DNA from: Petunia secreta
Lineage: Eukaryota > Streptophyta > Magnoliopsida > Solanales > Solanaceae
Direction: 5' to 3'
Assembly (NCBI GenBank): GCA_029990175.1
Contig: JARKIP010000011.1
Span: 20,496,001-20,560,000 of the forward strand
DNA length: 64,000 bases
Positions 1 through 11,581 of this stretch are shown in pieces. The position numbers were made by a program, and so were the translations under genes. The notes beneath the pieces were generated by a model. The model was not told the DNA's origin. It was given only the letters and a program-made list of their open reading frames with translations, and made no database searches. Each line of letters begins with the position of its first letter. Within the stretch, counting starts at the first letter, position 1.

Positions 1-512
1 ATGACTGATAATGTTGTGAACACCCTGACATACTTCCTTGCCCCTCGTTAAAACTTATGTTTCCGATAATTTTTTGCTGGGTCTGTAATATCTGAATGGT
101 TGACTATCTGTTATTTTTTTCTCCCCTGCTCTTTTTGCTGATGCTAAAGGGGGAGAAAAGCATGTGATTATATGACTTTGACTTTGGTCTAGTGGTAATT
201 ATGCATGTGATTATGTGACCTTGACTTTAGGCCATTGTTAATTATGTTACCTGGACGGTATTGATTCTGCAGAACTAATTCTCTAACTGGGATAAAGAAA
301 TCCCTTTAGTTCTTTGCCTCTTTGTCTTTGACTGTGTTGCAGGTAGCACATACTTAGGGGGAGTCAACTACACTTAAAAAGATTTGACTAGATTTCTATA
401 CGAGAATCCATTCACACCCTCAAAAACACAAGGGGAGTCGACTACTATCTAGAAAGGAAAGTACCCCATCACATCCTCTGTTAATATATTTCATCATCAA
501 AAAGGGGGAGAT
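1..512 (+). mobile_element. 3' internal tail of a Ty1-copia retrotransposon (partial)
   Basis: The segment has no recognisable protein domain. It ends in a purine-rich polypurine tract (aaaagggggagat, 500-512) directly before an LTR beginning TGTTAAG. Further G-rich runs occur near 146-154, 355-365 and 429-437. A short direct repeat (gcatgtgattat followed by a gacc/ttgacttt-type stretch) occurs at about 160-185 and 203-230. This is the usual look of the untranslated stretch between the pol stop and the 3' LTR in plant copia elements. The coding part lies to the left of the window. Copia rather than gypsy is inferred from the 'gggggagattgttaag' PPT-LTR junction, which is typical of plant copia. 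Confidence 0.65.
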
Positions 513-1417
513 TGTTAAGTTAAGTTTTGATAATGACAAAGTATAAACAACTAACGTATGAAAAATATTTGGCAGGAGGCTGAAGCTAACGTGTAGAAGA
601 CTTAGACGATATGGAACAAAAGAAAGGAAAGCTGGGCAAGCATGGAATCAATCTGTAATGCTTAATCTGCTATCTTTGGAAAGAAGTGATTGGAATCGCG
701 ACCTCCCCGCTAGGTCTATTGAGAACACGCCCTAAAATCTCTTACCTTATTCTCTAAAAATATTGATATCTTTTCAGGATCAATTCTCTTGGGTCAATCT
801 CTCTATCTCCCTAAACAAGTTGTCTATTAGTGTTCTCTCCAAAGGAAAGAAATCAATTGACTCCTTCCATCAAGAAAATCAAATCAGTGAGCATATCTAT
901 CAGAGCGACGGGAATATTTGTTGGACAATATTTAAAGGAGTTTGTTGAAGAATACCAATACGCTTCTACTTACAATCTATTTTCTCTCTAGGCTTTTACT
1001 TGAATTATTCACTGTATTCTTGAAGTGTACGAGTGAATGAAAGAAAAGAAAGAGAGTTTCTAGTAGAGGTAATAGTTGTTTCGTTAGAAGTTTGTCTGAT
1101 CATCTATAAATCAGACATGATCATTGTTGATGAACAGATTATCCAAAACCATTGAAGGACATTCTTGGTTAACGACAAACCATAAGTGTACTCGAGTTTC
1201 CTAAGAGCTTGAAAGAGAGAAGATCTATTGTGACCCAACGGGAATGGATTAGGAACTATTTTGGTTCTAAAACAGTATAAAATTATTGTGTCCATTATTT
1301 TATTTACTGCATTTATTAGTCTGCCTTAATTTACTCTTCGCCTAAGTCGACCGAAGATTATCCTAAGTCAACTAATAAATTAAGAACGAACAATTCACTC
1401 CCCCTCTTGTACTTTCA
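513..1417 (+). repeat. 3' LTR of the Ty1-copia element
   Basis: The LTR starts TGTTAAGTTAAG right after the polypurine tract and ends ...CTTTCA, giving TG...CA termini and about 905 bp. The sequence just after 1417 (GCATC...) is the gag of a different, minus-strand gypsy fragment, so the copia element inserted into that gag and GCATC (1418-1422) is the likely right target-duplication copy. The left copy is outside the window. Short open frames inside the LTR (763-948 plus, 1104-1295 minus) are not genes. Confidence 0.65.
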
Positions 1418-2144
1418 GCATCTACCATGATCTTTGTATGAGCATTCAGTCCTTTCACGAGCATATGAGCCAATACCTCATTAGATTGGTTGTAGTGCGC
1501 GCAATCTCTCAACAACGCCTTAAATCTCTCTCAAGCTGAATATAAAGATTCTCTCTCTCGTTGTCTGAATGACACGATCTCACTCCGTATCTTAGCAGTT
1601 TAGCAGAGGGATAGAATTTAGCCAAAAACTTTTAGCCAAAGCACCCCACGTTGTGCTAGACCCAGGCTTTTCAGCTTTTAACCACTTCTTTGTTGCCCCA
1701 ATCAATGAAAACGGGAAGAGTGTTAACTGAACATAGTCAGTTGAAACGCCTGTTGGAGTGTAGGTGTCGCTTATCTCTAAGAAATTCATGATATATTGTT
1801 GTGGGTCCTTTTATAATAATCCAACATATTTGCCTGTTGCATATATCAACTGTATCATGCCGGGCTTAATATCAAAATATCCAGTAATTGCAGGTTTAAC
1901 AATACTCGGAGCCACACCATCCAAACTGGGGAGAACAACATCTTGATCGGCTAAAGCTTGATTTTCCGCCATTCCTACAGGTAATTAAAGCAGCAAGTAC
2001 TATTTCAAGTGCTCTACGATCTCTTGCTTCTCTTCTTAACCGATGTAAATTTCTTTCAGGCTTGGGATCAAAAGGTTCGAGGTTGCCATCCTTCTTATCC
2101 TTTCGCATGCAAGAAATATTACCTGAAATATCATAAAAACTCAA
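1418..2144 (-). pseudogene. Ty3-gypsy gag fragment (N-terminal half)
   Basis: Read on the minus strand, translation gives a Ty3-gypsy gag N-terminus. A 'EPFDPKPERNLHRLRREARD' stretch lies near 2075-2020. It is followed, in another frame at 1789-1592, by the core retrotrans_gag pattern 'LTLFPFSLIGATKKWL' and 'TTWGALAKSFW'. The frame changes between the two parts and there are several stops, so the gene is broken. Its 3' part is cut off at 1417 by the copia insertion. In the intact family the protein packages the retroelement RNA. The primer-binding site and LTR of the same element follow at 2209-3000. Confidence 0.75.
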
Positions 2145-2208
2145 AACAAAAAATTAGACCTGAATTGAAAATAACTAATCGCTCAACAAGAAAACAGTAA
2201 TTATTCAG

Positions 2209-2226
2209 TCCCCGGCAACGGCGCCA
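2209..2226 (-). other. Primer-binding site, tRNA-Asp type
   Basis: On the minus strand the site reads TGGCGCCGTTGCCGGGGA, complementary to the 3' end of plant tRNA-Asp. It lies six bases inside an LTR end. This primer type is usual in Athila/Tat-type gypsy elements. It sets the element's orientation as minus. Confidence 0.8.
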
Positions 2227-2232
2227 AAAACT

Positions 2233-3000
2233 TGTTGCTCCCAAACGCACACGCAAGTATACATGGTTTACAAGTAATAAAGTGATAAGATCAATTATCC
2301 TTCCCTCAGAGACTGTTGTTAACTAAATTAAACGATTTTGAATTATCTAAACAAGTGAGGTTGGTTTTGTGGATTAAGGATGTAACTCAAACTATAACTT
2401 TAAACTAGAATTTTATAGCTAAAGCTAGTAACTTGAACAAAGCACACAATTAAAGTTTTGGTTATCAATGGGAGAGAATATTACAGGGTTATGGGACATC
2501 TTTCAATCCTACTGAATTCTATAGTTAATTTGAACAATTAATTTACATACGTTGCTAATCGACAAGATTAATTTTACTTATAGGAATCTTCTAATTTCCT
2601 ACTCGTCTATCTAAGTTAATCTAACACCTATATTCCTATGGAATTAGAATTAGTAAAAATGCATTAAGAATTCCTGTAAAAGTGACTAAGCAAGGTCAAA
2701 AGGTGTATTATTATCCTAGTTGCGAATCTGTTCCCCGATGTCCAGGTTCAAGAACTTGCTTTATTCAATCATATTGCAATCAAGAATTCCCTTTCCCAAG
2801 TTCAATTCAAGATTCATATATAGTATTTAACTGTTGGTCAAACAATCAAATAATTGAGCACGAGATATGAATAAATAACCTAAAGCGCCAAAACAATTAA
2901 ATCAAACTAATTTTTAGATATCAACATTCATGGCAACCCATAACCCAGAACAAAGAATTTAGCTATACATAGTCATGGTTGATATCCAATAATTAACTAA
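2233..3000 (-). repeat. Truncated 5' LTR of the gypsy fragment
   Basis: On the minus strand the LTR ends ...GTGCGTTTGGGAGCAACA at 2233. Its sequence is colinear with the solo LTR at 11582-12890: the same terminus, and a shared 'AGCTAAAT' region near 2950-2965 versus 12165-12185. By that comparison several hundred bases of the LTR's start are missing. It breaks off at about 2995-3010, where element A's antisense gene begins, so this is a deletion or rearrangement junction that truncates both elements. The AT-rich body holds no gene. Confidence 0.65.
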
Positions 3001-3020
3001 AAATTCGAGACGCCGCCACC

Positions 3021-5663
3021 ATGATCGTCAGCAGCGAGTTAGTCAACGTTCCTCAGCCTTTAAATATCATTACATCGGTAGATGGTGATGATGAGGTAAC
3101 ATATCAGGCTGGTGGCTTAAGGCGGCGCAAGACCACAGCTTGCCGCGGAAAATCAGACGAGGTAGTCGTTGGTGATGATGACGATGACAATGAAGATGAT
3201 GATGATGGTAATGATGACGATATTGCTGACATTGAGGAAATAGGTAGCAAAGAGGCTTTCACTGAGGCAGCAGATGAGACTGAGGTGGGCACGAGGCAGG
3301 ACCCTCGAAGTCCAAGGAAAAGAAAATCCCAATAGAGCAAGAGCTCGAACCCCATCAAATCATTCCTTCCAACTACAACACGGATAAGACTTTAAGCTGC
3401 AGGATCAATTGAATACTCAACGAGACCTAGATAGGAATGTGTCGGTTCAAACAACACCGAGCCTAATTAAGTAAGCCCGCATAGCTTTGGTTTGGGAAGA
3501 TTGCAAATGGGGCACCGAGGTCCAAATTGGTGTCTTCACAATAGGATTTACCCTTCATGTTCATCATGTAATTGATACTTTCTGCCAAACATACAACCTG
3601 TGTTTGGCCCAACTTAGTCCTAGGGTTTGGAGGATTGTTCAATGCCTCGATTTCTTGAGCCGAAAGGCTGGGTTAGATTTCACCTTCCAGCACCTGATTA
3701 ACCTTTATTACCCATACTTTCACAAAGGTGGGATTGTGGCTCAAAACAACCAGGGTTAGAGCGAAGAACACAGTGACTGAGGCTGGTGCAACTGTTATGT
3801 TCTCTTGCCCACTGAGTTGCTATCCTTCGAGTCCACGTTCCCCGAGGTTTAGAATGAAAAGCATAAGTATTCGACCTTCATCGTACCAGTTTCTTCCTCT
3901 GACGCCTTTGGTTGTTTAGCCATTCATTGTTTCATCCCTTTCTTGCAGACAACAAAGTCCTGGTCACTCCGTTAGCTGACTTGCTTGACTGGGTGAAGGC
4001 AGTGACGAGTGTTTGAAAACATCACACCAGGACTTGGATGCTTATGGCTGCTGAGGAGGACAAAAATTGGGCATCTAAGAGGCATAGTGAGTTATTTATC
4101 ACATTGCAGCTCTTTTAAAGTTTACTCGAGGTATTCTCGTGATCTTTCTCTCTTTTTCTCTTGCAGGTTCCCCAAACAAAGCACCCAAGATGAAGGAAGA
4201 GACAGAGAAGAAGAAAAGAAGAAAAATGAGAAGAAAGTGATTGACGCTGAGGAAGGTGTCAATGTAATGGCGTGCTTGGCCAAGACCATTGTCGAGTCCA
4301 AAGTTTCCAAAGGCTTTTCGGGCCAAGGGACTTCAAAAGGTGATGATGACATTTTTCTCAGTCGATTTACTTGTATCTCAACTTCTTCTACTTTCACCCA
4401 TAAAATTTTCACTGACTCCTCTACAGATCCGCAGAGAAATAGAGCGGCTTTGAAGAAATTTTCCCATTTGGTTCGCCCTCAAGTTGGGGTGACGACTACT
4501 TCTCGGTCCGACGCTGTTGCTGAGCAGCGTCGAGGCTTGATTGACGAGCCCGATGATGAGGGCTTTGAGGCGGCTAAAGAGACCGAGGTGATAAATATCG
4601 AAAAGCCAGATCATGCTACCACCAAGGATAAGGGCAAAGCAAAAGTGGGAGAAATTGAAGTCCCTGCTGCCAGCGAGGAGGGGACGGCTACGAGCATGGC
4701 TCGAGCCCATCAAAGCTTCAACTTTGAAGAGGGATTTGAGGAAATTGGAAGTCTTGGCTCAATCAAATCTCTTAGAGTGCTCTCGTGATGATATTTTGAG
4801 CCTCGGGCCATTGTTGGGGCCGAAAGGGGAGGATGTTCTCAAAAAGTTCTCCACGGCGAAGTTGATCGCTACTACTGCAGCTAATGCACTTCGGGCAGGT
4901 TTCCACAAGTTTCATTTTCTTTTTACTTAAGCATTTTAACTTTTGACCCTTCGACAACCTTTGTTCAGGTCTTTCCCCTCTCCTTCAGGAACGTCCAACT
5001 TGAAAATGAGAGGAATGAAGAAGTCCAGCGTGTAGCGAGCACTTGGGATTGCCCACAGTTGGCCCAAATTTCTAAATTGCAATCTCAGCTGGCCAAGTCC
5101 AACCTCGAGTTGAAGCAAGCTCACGAGGCTATTGCTAAGCTTGAGTCAGATAAGCGCGAAGTCGAGGCTAAACTTAGAGATTGAAAGGCTTGATGTTAAA
5201 TTGAATCTGACCAAAGCCGAACTTTTCGATAATGGCCATAAATATCATGAGAAGTTGAAGCGGTATATGCTCAAACTTCATCAGTTGAAAGGTCAAGTAG
5301 GTAGGGTCCCAACGCCTGAGACCAAGGTTACATGGCTTCCGGATATGGTTGCTAGCGTCGAAGAGCGAGCCAAGGTTAAGGCCACGAGGGAAAAACTTGA
5401 AGAGACCTGGGCCATTATCAAGACTCGGCTGAAAGCTCTTAAGTAATGCAAAGCCGAAGAGATTGTTCTGGTTAAGGAAATTGCTAAGCTTGAAGAAGAT
5501 GATGCCCAAGCTCAAAATATTGTCGACGAGCTTCCCTCGAGCGATGGCTCGGATAAGGATGAAGCTGAAGATGGAGATGAGGGCACTGAAAGCACCGAGG
5601 ATGGGACTTGCAAGGGGGGAAGAGGATCCTGCAGTTTCTTCTTTATGCCTTGATTTTTGTTGT
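3021..5663 (+). pseudogene. Antisense gene of element A (transposase_28-like, coiled coil)
   Basis: This gene runs opposite to the gag-pol of its host element. Pieces in order: an acidic low-complexity N-terminus (3021-3335, runs of Asp/Asn/Glu); a globular part at 3490-3755 with 'TFCQTYNLCLAQLSPRVWR', as in the plant 'putative gypsy-type transposon' domain (Pfam Transposase_28, recalled, not searched); a charged linker (about 4180-4790); and a long Leu/Lys/Glu-rich coiled coil (about 4980-5600). Intron-like 3' ends (ttgcag near 3942-3950 and 4162-4168) separate the parts. Stops and frame changes break it. Element B carries the same gene on its minus strand (28878-20849). Function is unknown. 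Tat-lineage elements are known to carry such extra ORFs. Confidence 0.7.
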
Positions 5664-6559
5664 GGCTGTCGAGCCATTTTGTATGGAGAATATTTGTGGC
5701 CTTCGAGCCTTGTCCAATGAATAAATTTTGAAGCCTTCGGCCTTGACTTAATAAATTTCACTTTTGTTTCCAAGTGTTGGTCTATACTCTATTTGAAAGT
5801 GTTTGACAAGTCACTTAGAATAAGTTTTGCATGCAAGACTTAATAATTTACAATAAATTAATGCTAGCTTAGAATTATGTCTCGTTCCCGAGCAGTGGCA
5901 TGGTGAAGTGACCTCGGTCAAAATAATATTACTTCGGTAAATTAAACATTGAAATAAAGAGATGTTGAATCAAGTTCATTTTATTGATAGCAATAAACCA
6001 TGATAGGCGTTACATAAGTTTCAACCTATTCAAAGTTGGACTTGGGCGGAATTTTGAAATGAAGCCACTATCAGGCAAAAAATACAAGTTACTAAACTAC
6101 TCATCGGGCGGCAATTCCTGGTGTATGAATAGCTAGTATTTGCAGTTCCCGGTATGAGAGGCTTCAAGTCAATCTTTACTGCCTACCATCTCCTACATCT
6201 CCCCCCCCCCCCCAGTGTTCGGGTGTGAATTGGTGAAGACCCGAGAACTGTACTTCGTTCACTCCACTTCATGAAAAGGTCAAGCAAAAGAAAAACGAGG
6301 GGTCAGTTAGAATTTTTCAGCCTAAGCATTGTAGTGTTTACAACTCGCCGTCGTAGGTGAAATTTTATTGACGAAGGGTAACGTACCTCGGGGTAAGAAA
6401 TAATATTGCTTCAAATTGGAGACATTCTAATTTGAGGGGTCGGATTGGCCTTTCAAGTCTTCCAATTGAAAAGATTCTTTCCAATGATTGCCTTGATCCG
6501 ATAGAGTCCTTCCCAATCAACAACAAGCTTACCAGTATTCTTTTCCTTAATAGATTGAT
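5664..6559. other. Spacer between the convergent genes of element A
   Basis: This non-coding stretch lies between the 3' end of the antisense gene (plus strand) and the integrase end (minus strand), so both transcripts would terminate here. It holds a poly-C run at about 6200-6213 and no recognisable domain. The start of element A's 3' LTR would be expected beyond the antisense gene, not here. Confidence 0.5.
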
Positions 6560-7440
6560 TCAAACCCTCGACACATAATCCCCAACTTTGAAATTTTTAA
6601 GTTTGGATTTCCTGTTGGGGTAAGCCTCGATATTCCTTTTTTGAGCGGCTAGCTCAACCAAGGCTAGTTCCCTTTTCTCCTCGAGCAAATCCAATTCTAC
6701 TCGCATAGCCTGCTGATTAGACTCTTCGGTAGCATGAGCGTACCGAAGATTCGCCAAATTCCACAAGGATCAATGAGTCCATTCCATCGGCGAAAAAGAA
6801 GGGAGTTTCACCAGTACTATTCTTTTTTGTGGTTCGCATTGCCCACAATACTCCCGGCAGTTCATCAGGCCATGGGCCTTTTGCTACATCGAGCCTCTTC
6901 TTTATATTTTCAATAATCATTATATTTGAAGACTCGAATTGGCCATTCGCACTTTGATGATAGGGGGTCGATACAATCCTCTTTATTCCCTATTTCTTGA
7001 GAAAATCTGTGACATTCGCGACTATAAATAAAGGGCCATTGTCACAAGTAATCTCCTTTGGAACACCGAACCTGTAGATGATACTCTTTCGAATGAAGTC
7101 AATCACCTCTTTTTGCCTAACTTTAGAGAAAGATCCCGCCTCCACCCATTTGATGAAGTAATTAGTCAGCACGAAGTATGAAACGAACACTTCCTTTGGC
7201 TTTTGGAAGTGGTCCAATTATATCCATTTGTCATAATTTTTCACAAAGGCTTTGGCATCTGTACTGATAGTTGGCCAATAATATCTAACCCGAAGTAATT
7301 TGCGATCTAGAGCTTTACTATCCGAGTGATTCCCACACTCGCCTTCGTGTACTTCTCTCATCACATATCCAACTTCCCCCGGACCCAGACATTTGGCTAT
7401 CAGGCCGCAATACATCTTTTTGTACAACTTCCCTAGGATC
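6560..7440 (-). pseudogene. Element A integrase
   Basis: Minus-strand translation gives the H2C2 zinc-binding region near 7352-7225 ('REVHEGECGNHSDSKAL...'). The catalytic core follows with 'FIKWVEAGSFSKVRQKEVID' and 'GVPKEITCDNGP' (second Asp of the D,D(35)E triad) near 7150-7025. The C-terminal half is at 6920-6560 ('TGETPFFF...', 'EESNQQAMRVELDLLEEKRE'). Parts lie in three frames, and the core stretch holding the third acidic residue is lost. The Cys pair of the zinc finger is not seen ('KNYDKWI' ends in a stop). In a live element the enzyme inserts the cDNA into host DNA. Confidence 0.8.
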
Positions 7441-8070
7441 ATTGAATAAGAAGTTGCATGAGTCATCAACTTTTTGGCTTCTCTCTTATCTGTTGGAAGA
7501 GTCCCTGAGTCAAAGTAGGAGATGAACTTGGTTCCCCAATCCCAAGTATGATCTACCGAATTAACTTTCAAATTCATTCCTTTTAACACCGAGGAGAGTA
7601 GTCGAACTACAGAATCAGTCCCCGAGTGTTCCTCTTCGATGGCCGAGCCTAGATCGGATAAGGCGTCAGCCTCGGCATTTTCTTCTCGAGGTATTTGCTG
7701 AATTTTCCATTCTTGGAACATAGCCAAAACTTATTGAGCTCGAGCTATAAATTGCAGCATTCAGGGCTCACGAGTCAAATATTCCCCGAGTACTTGGTTC
7801 AATACCAACTGTGAATAACTTCTCAACTCAATCTTTTACACTCCTATTTCCTTGGCTAGTTCCAAACCAGCTATGGCGGCCTCGTATACCTCCTCATTGT
7901 TAGTTAGTTTCTTGAATCTGACAGAGTGCCTTACTCTTTCCCCGTTGGAGTTACCAAAACTATTCCGAGCCCCGAACCTTTTGAGTTAGTAGCCCCCATC
8001 AGTGTGCAGTTTCATATCCCCGACTTTGTCTCTTTAGACGCTAAATTTTTCCTTTCAGCCTCAAGAACTA
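7441..8070 (-). pseudogene. Element A second RNase H (aRH) and linker to integrase
   Basis: Between the canonical RNase H and the integrase, the minus strand still shows the end of a second RNase H-like domain ('QIPREENAEADALSDLGSA', 7695-7640) and degraded upstream parts with stops (about 8060-7740). Corresponding residues are much clearer in element B (18763-19120). An additional plant-type RNase H after the gypsy RNase H is the hallmark of the Tat lineage. The domain removes RNA from RNA-DNA hybrids, though its exact role in Tat replication is not settled. Confidence 0.65.
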
Positions 8071-8439
8071 TCTCAGCACTAAAGTCAGCCACGAAATCCG
8101 CCAATACTTGGGATTTTGTGGCCGCCCGGGTTGGTAAGTAATATCATACTCATTTAACTCAACCACCCATTTAGACAACCTCCCCGACAACTTAGGTTTA
8201 TATAATATAATACTCAGGGGGAAGGTCGTGACTACGGCTATAGGATGACAGTGAAAGTAAGGCCGAAGTTTTCGAGTAGTAACTACTAAGGCAAGCGCCA
8301 ATTTTTCAAGATGAGGATACTTGGTTTCTGTATCGAGGAGTGTTTTACTCACATAGTAGGTGGGTTGATGCTTTCCATCCTCCTCTCGAACCAGCAGCAC
8401 ACTCACTGACACCTCAGATACGGCTAGGTAGACAAACAA
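8068..8439 (-). pseudogene. Element A RNase H (canonical gypsy domain)
   Basis: The minus-strand frame reads 'FVYLAVSEVSVSVLLVREED', then 'QPTYYVSKTLLDTETKYPHL', 'KLALALVVTTRKLRPYF' and 'LSGRLSKWVVELNEYDITYQ'. This is the RT-connection/RNase H pattern of Ty3-gypsy pol. The usual 'VLADFVAEF' end is scrambled by a frameshift ('QNPKYWRISW'). It overlaps the RT frame by 16 bases because of another frameshift. Non-functional. Confidence 0.8.
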
Positions 8440-9430
8440 TGTTTCCCCATCTCCAAATAATTTTTTAACTCCTTCAACACTTCTCTACACTCCGGTGTCC
8501 ACTCGAAGGTAGTGTTCTTTCTCAAGACCGAGAAGAACTTGTGACATCGCTCTGAGGACCTCGAGATGAATCTACTCAAGGCAGCGACTTGGCCAATCAA
8601 GCGTTGAAGTTCCTTAGTCCCGGAGAGCACCTCGGGAATCTCTTCAATAGATTTGATTTTCTTAGGATTAGCCTCGAGTCCCCTTTCGAAGACTATGAAT
8701 CCTAAGAACTTCCCCAAACCGACCCCAAATGCACACTTTTTAGGGTTCAACTTCATGTTGTACTGCCTTAAAATGTCGAAGGCCTCTCTTAGGTGATTTA
8801 AATGATCTTCCACCCAAACTGATTTTACCATCATATCATCTATGTAAACTTCCATTCGACACACCAGCCTTTGAAAAGTTTCTCTAGAATTCTTGAGTTT
8901 GTAGGGCATCACTTTGTAACAGTAAGTGCCTCGGTAAGTGATGAGCGAGGTTTTCTCTTCATCCTTCGGATCCATCAAGATTTGCTTATATCCCGAGTAG
9001 GCATCCAAGAAGGTTAACAACTTATGTCCTGGAGTCTATTAACCTATCTATTTAAGGCAATAGGTATGAATATTTGGGACAAGCTTTGTTTAAGTCCGTA
9101 TAATCCATGCACATCTTCCATTTACCATTTCTCTTGGGCACAACTACGACATTAGAAAGCCATTCGGGATATTTGACTTCCCTCGCGAAGCTGTTATCTT
9201 GCAACTTTTTCGTTTCATCTTCAATGACTTTTTTCCTTATGCCAGCATGGGGCCTCTTCTTCTGCTTCACTAGGGTATTGTGTGGGTCCATATTAAGTTT
9301 ATGTGTCATGATCTCCGGATAGATAGTGACCATATCAACATGGGACCACGTGAAGCAATCATCATTGGACTTCAACAATTCAACTATAGCTTTCTTCGAC
9401 TCGGGGTCCAACTCCGAGCCTACAAACACT
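8424..9430 (-). pseudogene. Element A reverse transcriptase
   Basis: Two minus-strand frames make up the RT. The first (9429-9052) has 'MFVGSELDPESKKAIVELLK', 'YPEWLSNVVVVPKRNGKWKM' and 'MCMDYTDLNKACPK'. The second (9020-8424) has 'FLDAYSGYKQILMD', the catalytic 'VYIDDMMVKS', 'NPKKCAFGVGLGKFLGFIV' and 'AALSRFISRSSERCHKFF'. A small internal deletion removes the residues usually found between 'QRLVCRM' and 'EVYIDD', and a stop separates the two frames near 9052. The enzyme would copy element RNA into cDNA; this copy cannot. Confidence 0.85.
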
Positions 9431-9647
9431 TTTCTCTCTAGTTTGATAACGGAAAGGATTCCAACTACTCAATAATTGAGTCATCGGCCTTTTGTTTCCG
9501 ATGCTCTTGAATGTACACCGGGATCTTTTCCATCGCATCTCCTTGGGGATCCATTTTGGGAGCTGAATACTTATCTTCATCAGACCCCAGCTGCATTAAT
9601 TGCTATTTCTTTGGTCCACTCGGGACGATTCCACTCTTTAAAGCAAC

Positions 9648-10064
9648 CTAAAAGCACTCTCTAGCTACTCGATGCTCTCCCCATATCGAGCGGATTCCCC
9701 AAAGGGTTGGGAACTTAATGATCTGGTGAAGCGTGGATGGCACAGCTTCTATTGCATGAATCCAAGGTCTCCCGAGGATCACATTGTAAGCCATATCCTC
9801 AGGCATGACCTGGAACATGATTTCCTCCACAACTCCTTCTGTTTATGTGTTGAGTGTAATCTCACCCACCGTCTTCTCAATAGAGTTGTTGAAACCCGCT
9901 AGGCTGGTCGCCTTTGGGATGATTTGATTCTTCAACCACATCTTTTTAACATCGACGTAGCTTATAAGGTTTACTGAGCTACTAGGGTCAATCAAGACTC
10001 GCTTAATGTCCGAGTTGTTGATTCTCAGCATGATGACCAAGGCATCATGATGGGGAAACATCAT
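9648..10064 (-). pseudogene. Element A aspartic protease
   Basis: The minus strand shows 'HHDALVIMLRINNSDIKRVL' followed by 'IDPSSSVNLI', the active-site loop of a retropepsin in which the family's usual Gly after Asp-Pro is Ser. The second half is 'MPEDMAYNVILGRPWIHAIE' at 9803-9744 (flap to Gly-Arg-Pro-Trp region). A stop near 9843 and a frame break separate the halves. Element B has the same protease with the usual Asp-Pro-Gly-Ser. The enzyme matures gag-pol. Confidence 0.8.
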
Positions 10065-11576
10065 GTCATCACAACCGTCATTATAAAAAACAATCTCCTT
10101 GCCCGAACCTTCAGTTCAGGTCCTCTTCTCCATCATTATTGAGAGTTTAGAAAACTTTTTTACGGCGGCGAAATTCACATCGTTCACCTGCGAGCCTCTT
10201 GTTATCACATTCACAACTCTTTCTGCGGGTGGTTCCCTCGGTGGCTATCCATCCCCTCTATTTTTTGTGAAGTTCTGCTTCTTTTATCAGTAAGAAATTC
10301 TCCCAACATGCGCTTCTTTAATAAGTGGGCCACCTCGAGGCGAAGAGCTTTGCAATCCTCGGTGCAGTGACCATAATCGACATGGAACTCGCAATGCAAG
10401 TTCTTATCTCTCTTTCCCGGGGCAGTTCTCATATCCTTCGATAACCTCACCCCTTTGTCCGTCATCCCCTTCAACGCATTTACCAATTCTATGGTTGACA
10501 CATTAAAATTATAATCAGGGATCCGAGGCAATCCTTCTCCTTGGACACTAAGGTGGGCCTCGTGGTGCTTTTTTGGTTAACGTTGGCATTAATCTTGCCT
10601 CTGAGTGATTGGCTCACATGTTGTCCCCCGAGCTTCTAACTCAAGTATTGCCTTTGTGAGTTGTATGGCTCGTACCGACCCCTCAAATTTCCTCGTGGAG
10701 CCTCGGCGCGTCGTGAAGACTCAGGGCGGCCTCTATAGTTAGAGCTTCAACCAACAGCTCTCCATTCTGCTTTTTCCAACCTTACTTTGATAGTAGCTCT
10801 ATCGTGTAGCTCGTCCCACATTAGAGCTTGGTATTGTTAAAGTTCTTTCTTTAGCTCGGCGGCAGCTTCAAAGTTACGAACATTAATAATCTTTTCAAAT
10901 TCCATGATGGCCAGGTTATCATCCATGGTCGGTAACTCCATCCTTTCGGACTGGAAGCGTTCGAAGAAGTCCTTGATAGGTACCCGAACCATCGTTTAAC
11001 TTCGAAAATGTCCTCCATCTTCTTGAGGATCTTCTACGCTCTGGTGTGAGCTTTAATGAACAAATCAATCACACTAAAGTTTGAGATAGATTCTGAGGGC
11101 AAGTGCATATACCAACGTAGTGCCCCTTTTTCTAAAGTATCTCTAAATTTTTTCAAAAACATCAATTCCTTCTCTATCTCGGACAAATCATTTCCTTTCA
11201 CCATCGCCATGAACTTGGTTACATGTTCAATTGGGTCGGTAATACCATTATACTTTTTCAAGATTTGCATCTTGAAATACTTTGGAATGGGCGCTGGGGC
11301 AGCCTCAGGTTTAATTTGTAAGGCAACTGCCTGCATTTATCAACATCTAACGCCCTTTGGGTCTTCCTCACCCCCAGGACGTCCTCGAGTCGCTTTTCGA
11401 CTTGGGCTTCGATATCCTTTTTCTATTTTTCAAGTTCTATCGAGACGTTTGTTTCCGCCATGGTGAGAACCGTCCCGAGGGGCGGATTGGCATTGGGTAT
11501 AGTTCTTGAGCCTCCAGATGTAGCCCTATTTTGAGGTCCCCCTGTTGTCGCGCCCATAGGAACGAAGTTCAGGATG

Positions 11577-11581
11577 CCTCT
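11577..11581 (+). repeat. Target-site duplication, left copy (CCTCT)
   Basis: The five bases directly before the TG of the solo LTR are repeated exactly at 12891-12895. Confidence 0.9.

Noticed and set aside
3104..3358. Minus-strand Ser-rich frame
   Set aside because: Shadow of the Asp-codon-rich (gatgat) plus-strand sequence of the antisense gene.
6200..6213. Poly-C run as a functional element
   Set aside because: Simple homopolymer in decayed transposon DNA. A similar run (28628-28641) in element B lies at a frame shift and looks like slippage.
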